DNA of 42,023 bases from Ruminococcus sp. UBA7158 (lineage in GTDB: Bacteria; Bacillota; Clostridia; Oscillospirales; Ruminococcaceae). The stretch covers positions 1 through 42,023 of the forward strand of contig DKWG01000039.1 of assembly GCA_002491605.1 (NCBI GenBank), read 5' to 3'. This document shows, piece after piece, positions 38,917 to 42,023 of this stretch. The notes beneath the pieces were generated by a model. The model worked only from the letters and a program-made list of their open reading frames with translations, was not told where the DNA came from and made no database searches. Numbering within the stretch: the first letter of the stretch is position 1; each line of letters begins with the position of its first letter. The translations under genes and the position numbers were made by a program.

Positions 38917-39351
38917 TCAATCAAAACACAACTGTGTCTTCATAATTATTGCGTTTTCAGTAGGTTTTTCATAATAATTCTTCCTGACGGAAATCTCCTC
39001 AAAGCCGAGCTTTTTATAAAGCTCCCTTGCGGCAAGATTGGACTGCCTGACCTCCAAGAAAACGTCTCCCGAAAAGCCTTCAAGGGCTGCCCATATGAGC
39101 TTTTCGGCAACGCCCTGCCTGCGGTATTCCGGGGAAACTGCAATACTGTCGATGCTTGCTTCTACAATCCTTGTTACCACGATATACCCGGCAACTCTGC
39201 CGTCAATTTCGGCGGTTAAGCTTAAAAGCTCATCGCTTTCCATTGCATACACAAACGAGCTTTCGCTCCAGGCGTCCGATGTAAAGCAGCTTTGCTCTAT
39301 TCTTTCGACCTCTGAAAGGTCTTTTTCAAGCATTTTTCTTATAATAATCAT
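38917..39351 (-). CDS. rimI: GNAT acetyltransferase, RimI-like
   Basis: RimI acetylates the N terminus of ribosomal protein S18 in E. coli; in Firmicutes the gene is usually near tsaB/tsaD. The 144-residue product has the acetyl-CoA loop motif RRQGVAEKLI and the GNAT C-terminal LYKKLGFEEISVRKNYY block. The ATG at 39351 is preferred; a TTG at 39360 overlaps the rsmI stop but has no ribosome binding site. The link to S18 is inferred from family and context. Confidence 0.85.
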   Translation of the reverse strand: MIIIRKMLEKDLSEVERIEQSCFTSDAWSESSFVYAMESDELLSLTAEIDGRVAGYIVVTRIVEASIDSIAVSPEYRRQGVAEKLIWAALEGFSGDVFLEVRQSNLAARELYKKLGFEEISVRKNYYEKPTENAIIMKTQLCFD

Positions 39352-39356
39352 ATTTA

Positions 39357-40190
39357 TCAATCCGAACTGATGAGCAGTGTATACAGCTCGCTTTTTGAAA
39401 AGCCGGACGTCTTGGCTATTTCACGGCAGGCGTCCGCCCCTCGCATTCCCTTTGCGACAAGCTCCTTTACCTTATTAAGAGCGTCCTCCTGAGTTAAAAC
39501 CTCCGGCTTTACTTCAAGGCCCTCGACAACCAAAACGTATTCGCCCCTCGGCGGGTTTGAAGTATCGTCGTAGATATCCTGAGCCTTCTCAAGCGTTGTT
39601 CGTATAATCTCCTCATGAAGCTTTGTAAGCTCACGGCAAAGAGTTATTTTTCTGTCGCCTAAAAACTTATATAAGTCTCTCAGCGTTGAAATCAGCTTGT
39701 GCGGTGCTTCATAAAAAATAATAGTTCTTTGCTCGTTTGCGCAGGCGGCGAACATATCGTATCTTGAGTTTTTAGCGGTGGACGGAAATCCCTCGAACAC
39801 AAATTTAGAGGTGTCCAGTCCGCTTACCGCCAAGGCGGATATAAGTGCGCTCGGTCCGGGGACTACCTCAACGGGGATATCCCTTTCGGCACAGAGCCTT
39901 ACTAAATCCTCGCCCGGGTCTGAAATGCAGGGCATTCCTGCATCCGTTATAACGGCGCAGGACTCGCCGTCCGAAATCCTTTTTATTATGCTCTCGCCGG
40001 AATACTTGTGGTTGTGCTCGTGGTAGCTCACCATCGGCTTTTTTATACCCAGATAGTTTAAAAGCTTCACCGACACCCTTGTGTCCTCTGCGGCGATAAA
40101 GTCAACGCTTTTAAGCACCTCAACCGCACGGTAGGTTATGTCGCCTAAATTGCCGATAGGCGTTCCGACGACATAAAGCTTTGACGCCAT
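39357..40190 (-). CDS. rsmI: 16S rRNA (cytidine1402-2'-O)-methyltransferase RsmI
   Basis: RsmI adds the 2'-O-methyl group of m4Cm1402 in the P site of 16S rRNA. The 277-residue product has the family blocks VVGTPIGNLGDITYRA near the start, AEDTR, ITDAGMPCISDPG and VPGPSALISALAVSG. GAGGGATATTTA precedes the ATG. It lies between trmN6 and rimI in one tight unit. Confidence 0.96.
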   Translation of the reverse strand: MASKLYVVGTPIGNLGDITYRAVEVLKSVDFIAAEDTRVSVKLLNYLGIKKPMVSYHEHNHKYSGESIIKRISDGESCAVITDAGMPCISDPGEDLVRLCAERDIPVEVVPGPSALISALAVSGLDTSKFVFEGFPSTAKNSRYDMFAACANEQRTIIFYEAPHKLISTLRDLYKFLGDRKITLCRELTKLHEEIIRTTLEKAQDIYDDTSNPPRGEYVLVVEGLEVKPEVLTQEDALNKVKELVAKGMRGADACREIAKTSGFSKSELYTLLISSD

Positions 40191-40223
40191 TAAATATCCC
40201 TCCGTTTCTCGTTTGTTCTGACA

Positions 40224-40952
40224 TCATAATCCGTATATTCTCTTCATTTCATCCGAAAACTCATCCGAGCCTTCGCTTTTTATGTAAAGCGGCTTTTCGA
40301 TCTTTATAAAGCTCGAGCCGCCTAAGCGCCCCTCAACTAAAATCAGCCATGGGTCGCTTGTTGAATTTTTCTGAACGGTTCTCAGCCTTTTAGGCTCTAT
40401 GCTGTTTTCACGCATCGCCGATATCACATCGCAAAGCCTTTCGGGTCTTTGACATACGCAAAGCCTTCCGCCGAACTTAAGGCTTCTTTTTGCCGCACGG
40501 CAGACGTCATAAATAGTGCAGTTTATTTCATGCCTTGCTATTGTCACCGCCTCGGATGCGTTTTTTATGCCTGTATTGTCTGTTTTATAGGGCGGATTGC
40601 AGGTTATCAGGTCAAGCTGATAAGGAGCTTTCCACTCCTTTAAATCCATCAAAACAGGGATAATCTCGCCGGCGTCCGACGCTTCTTTAGACCCTTGAAG
40701 CTGATAAAACGCCTTTTCCTGAAGCTCAACGGCATAAATCTCGGCAGGCTTAAAATTTCTTGACATCAAGAGTGCAACAATGCCGTTTCCCGAGCAGAGG
40801 TCGCAAACTCTGTCCTTATGCCTTGGGGCGGCGAAGTCGGCAAGCAAAAATGCATCAGTTCCGAAGCGGTGCTCGTCCGAAACGCACACATTATATCCCT
40901 TGCCCAGTGATTCATATGTAAATCCGCTCAAATCAGTCGTTGTTTTCTGCAT
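40224..40952 (-). CDS. tRNA1(Val) A37 N6-methyltransferase, TrmN6/YfiC-like
   Basis: The 242-residue product is an N6-adenine methyltransferase of the YfiC/YabB type: SAM motif I as DLCSGNG (51-57) and the catalytic NPPY (119-122). In E. coli the family methylates A37 of tRNA1-Val; the substrate here is inferred. Its ATG overlaps the end of dusB by 20 bases, with GAGGT five bases before it, so translation may be coupled. Confidence 0.88.
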   Translation of the reverse strand: MQKTTTDLSGFTYESLGKGYNVCVSDEHRFGTDAFLLADFAAPRHKDRVCDLCSGNGIVALLMSRNFKPAEIYAVELQEKAFYQLQGSKEASDAGEIIPVLMDLKEWKAPYQLDLITCNPPYKTDNTGIKNASEAVTIARHEINCTIYDVCRAAKRSLKFGGRLCVCQRPERLCDVISAMRENSIEPKRLRTVQKNSTSDPWLILVEGRLGGSSFIKIEKPLYIKSEGSDEFSDEMKRIYGL

Positions 40953-41913
40953 TTAAAACCTCGTCTATCATCATTTTAAGCTCGTCAAGGCTGGTTAAGC
41001 TTCCTGCCCTTTGGCGCATTGCCGCCGCGCCCTTGAGTCCCTTAAAATACCATGCGACATTCTTTCTCGCTTCCCTTATTCCGACGCTCTCGCCCTTTGT
41101 CTGAATCAAGAGCGAAACATGATGAAGCATAGTCTCCATTTTTTGCTCAAGCGTCGGCTCACAGGGGATTATGCCGTGCTCTAAATAGTCCTCAATTTCT
41201 TTAAACACCCAGGGTCTGCCGTAGCTCGCCCTTGCCAAGGAGCAAAGGTCACAGCCGGTTTCTTGATACATCCTTTCGCAGTCGGCATAGGTGCTGATAT
41301 CGCCGTTTCCGATAACGGGAACGCTTACCGCCTGCTTTACCGCTTTGATTATGCTCCGGTCCGACCTGCCCGAATACATCTGTTTTCTCGTCCTCGGGTG
41401 AACGGCTATTGCGCTTGCGCCCGCTTTTTCCATCAACGCTGCAAACTCGGGTGCGTTTATGCTTTGGTCATCCCATCCGGCGCGGATTTTGACCGTCACG
41501 GGGCAGTCCGCCGCCGCAACAGCCGCCTTTACTATGTCAAAAGCAAGCTCGGGCGTTTTCATCAATGCGCTTCCTCCGCCCGGGTTTACTACCTTCGGGA
41601 CGGGGCAGCCCATATTTATATCTATAATATCCGGCTTATAGGTGTTTACAATCTTAACGGCGTCAAAAATAAACTTGGGCTCTTCGCCGAAAAGCTGAAT
41701 TGAATACGGACGCTCAAAGTCCGTCACCAAACAAAGCTCCTCGGTTTTTGCCGAGGAATAGCACAGCCCCTTTGCAGACACCATCTCGCTTGTCAAAAGG
41801 CTCGCCCCGAATTCACGGCAAACCGTTCTGTATGCCCTGTCGGCAACCGAAGCCATAGGGGAAAGAGCGCAGGTTCTTTTTATCCTGACGTTTTTAATCG
41901 TTACAAAGTCCAT
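40933..41913 (-). CDS. dusB: tRNA dihydrouridine synthase, DusB-like
   Basis: The 326-residue product is an FMN-dependent TIM-barrel enzyme that reduces uridines in tRNA D-loops. Visible marks are LSPMASVADRAYR near the start, INMGCPVPKV with the catalytic cysteine (Cys103), KIRAGW, and LARASYGRPWVF. The C-terminal helical domain ends in the trmN6 overlap. TTTGGAGAAATA precedes the ATG, and the gene is first in the unit. Confidence 0.93.
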   Translation of the reverse strand: MDFVTIKNVRIKRTCALSPMASVADRAYRTVCREFGASLLTSEMVSAKGLCYSSAKTEELCLVTDFERPYSIQLFGEEPKFIFDAVKIVNTYKPDIIDINMGCPVPKVVNPGGGSALMKTPELAFDIVKAAVAAADCPVTVKIRAGWDDQSINAPEFAALMEKAGASAIAVHPRTRKQMYSGRSDRSIIKAVKQAVSVPVIGNGDISTYADCERMYQETGCDLCSLARASYGRPWVFKEIEDYLEHGIIPCEPTLEQKMETMLHHVSLLIQTKGESVGIREARKNVAWYFKGLKGAAAMRQRAGSLTSLDELKMMIDEVLNAENND

Positions 41914-41943
41914 TATTTCTCCAAATTAGTGATAAATAAAATC

Positions 41944-41972
41944 AGTATAGCATAAATCTTCTCACTTGTGTA
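41944..41972 (-). promoter_or_regulatory. putative promoter of the dusB-trmN6-rsmI-rimI-tsaD unit
   Basis: On the minus strand TACACA (41967-41972) and TATACT (41944-41949) are spaced by 17 bases, about 30 bases before dusB. Confidence 0.55.
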
Positions 41973-42023
41973 GATATAAATAAGAAATTTTAAAATAAAA
42001 TTCTGCGTTATCAATAGATATGA

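Noticed and set aside
1..42023. CRISPR array, tRNA or rRNA genes, transposase or phage genes
   Set aside because: No direct-repeat array, cloverleaf, rRNA core or integrase/transposase motif was seen by reading; small tRNAs on either strand could only be fully excluded with a dedicated search.

Overview
The window reads as chromosome of a spore-forming, low-to-mid GC Firmicute, most likely a clostridium of the Oscillospiraceae/Ruminococcaceae type. The reasons are the Gram-positive S10-spc-alpha gene order (S10 to L17 with secY, adk, map, a KOW protein and infA inside), the sporulation pair yabP-yabQ beside divIC and an S1-domain yabR-like gene, strong AGGAGG ribosome binding sites, and many lipoprotein signal peptides. 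Taxonomy is inferred from gene content only. No rRNA, tRNA, CRISPR array, insertion sequence or phage gene was seen.

Layout. 1-1270: mreB on the minus strand, with the ribosome binding site of a further minus-strand gene at the left edge. 1320-3293: the only plus-strand unit, a small one-span membrane protein followed by an archaeal/eukaryotic-type prolyl-tRNA synthetase and a strong terminator. 3306-6654: a three-gene minus-strand unit (lipoprotein, MBOAT O-acyltransferase, AlgJ/DHHW-like protein) that looks like an envelope O-acylation cassette. 6668-9930: a PlsC-type acyltransferase carrying a zinc ribbon, and a ClC chloride transporter with a TrkA-C domain. 10087-12462: a large secreted surface protein under its own strong promoter.

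12677-28990: one long minus-strand ribosomal cluster of 31 genes read from rpsJ to rplQ. It starts behind two tandem sigma-A-like promoters and a leader of about 335 bases that contains a textbook intrinsic terminator, which suggests attenuation. Several intercistronic gaps (rpsJ-rplC, rplW-rplB, rpsQ-rplN, adk-secY, rpsD-rpoA) hold inverted repeats.

29039-31549: sporulation and division genes yabP-yabQ-divIC-yabR, a terminator, then a lipoprotein gene. 31652-36870: single genes with their own promoters or terminators, encoding an orphan sugar-type ABC binding lipoprotein and two related transglutaminase-like lipoproteins. 36921-41972: dusB-trmN6-rsmI-rimI-tsaD plus an orphan siderophore/cobalamin-type binding lipoprotein; this is an RNA- and protein-modification operon.

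Most of the window is conserved housekeeping. The less ordinary parts are the O-acylation cassette, the paired transglutaminase lipoproteins, the surface protein with a non-canonical sorting-like tail, the S10 leader attenuator, the structured intercistronic gaps, and a GC-rich foldable island at about 1320-1420. I did not find a clearly new multi-gene system; the O-acylation cassette is the best candidate for functional follow-up.
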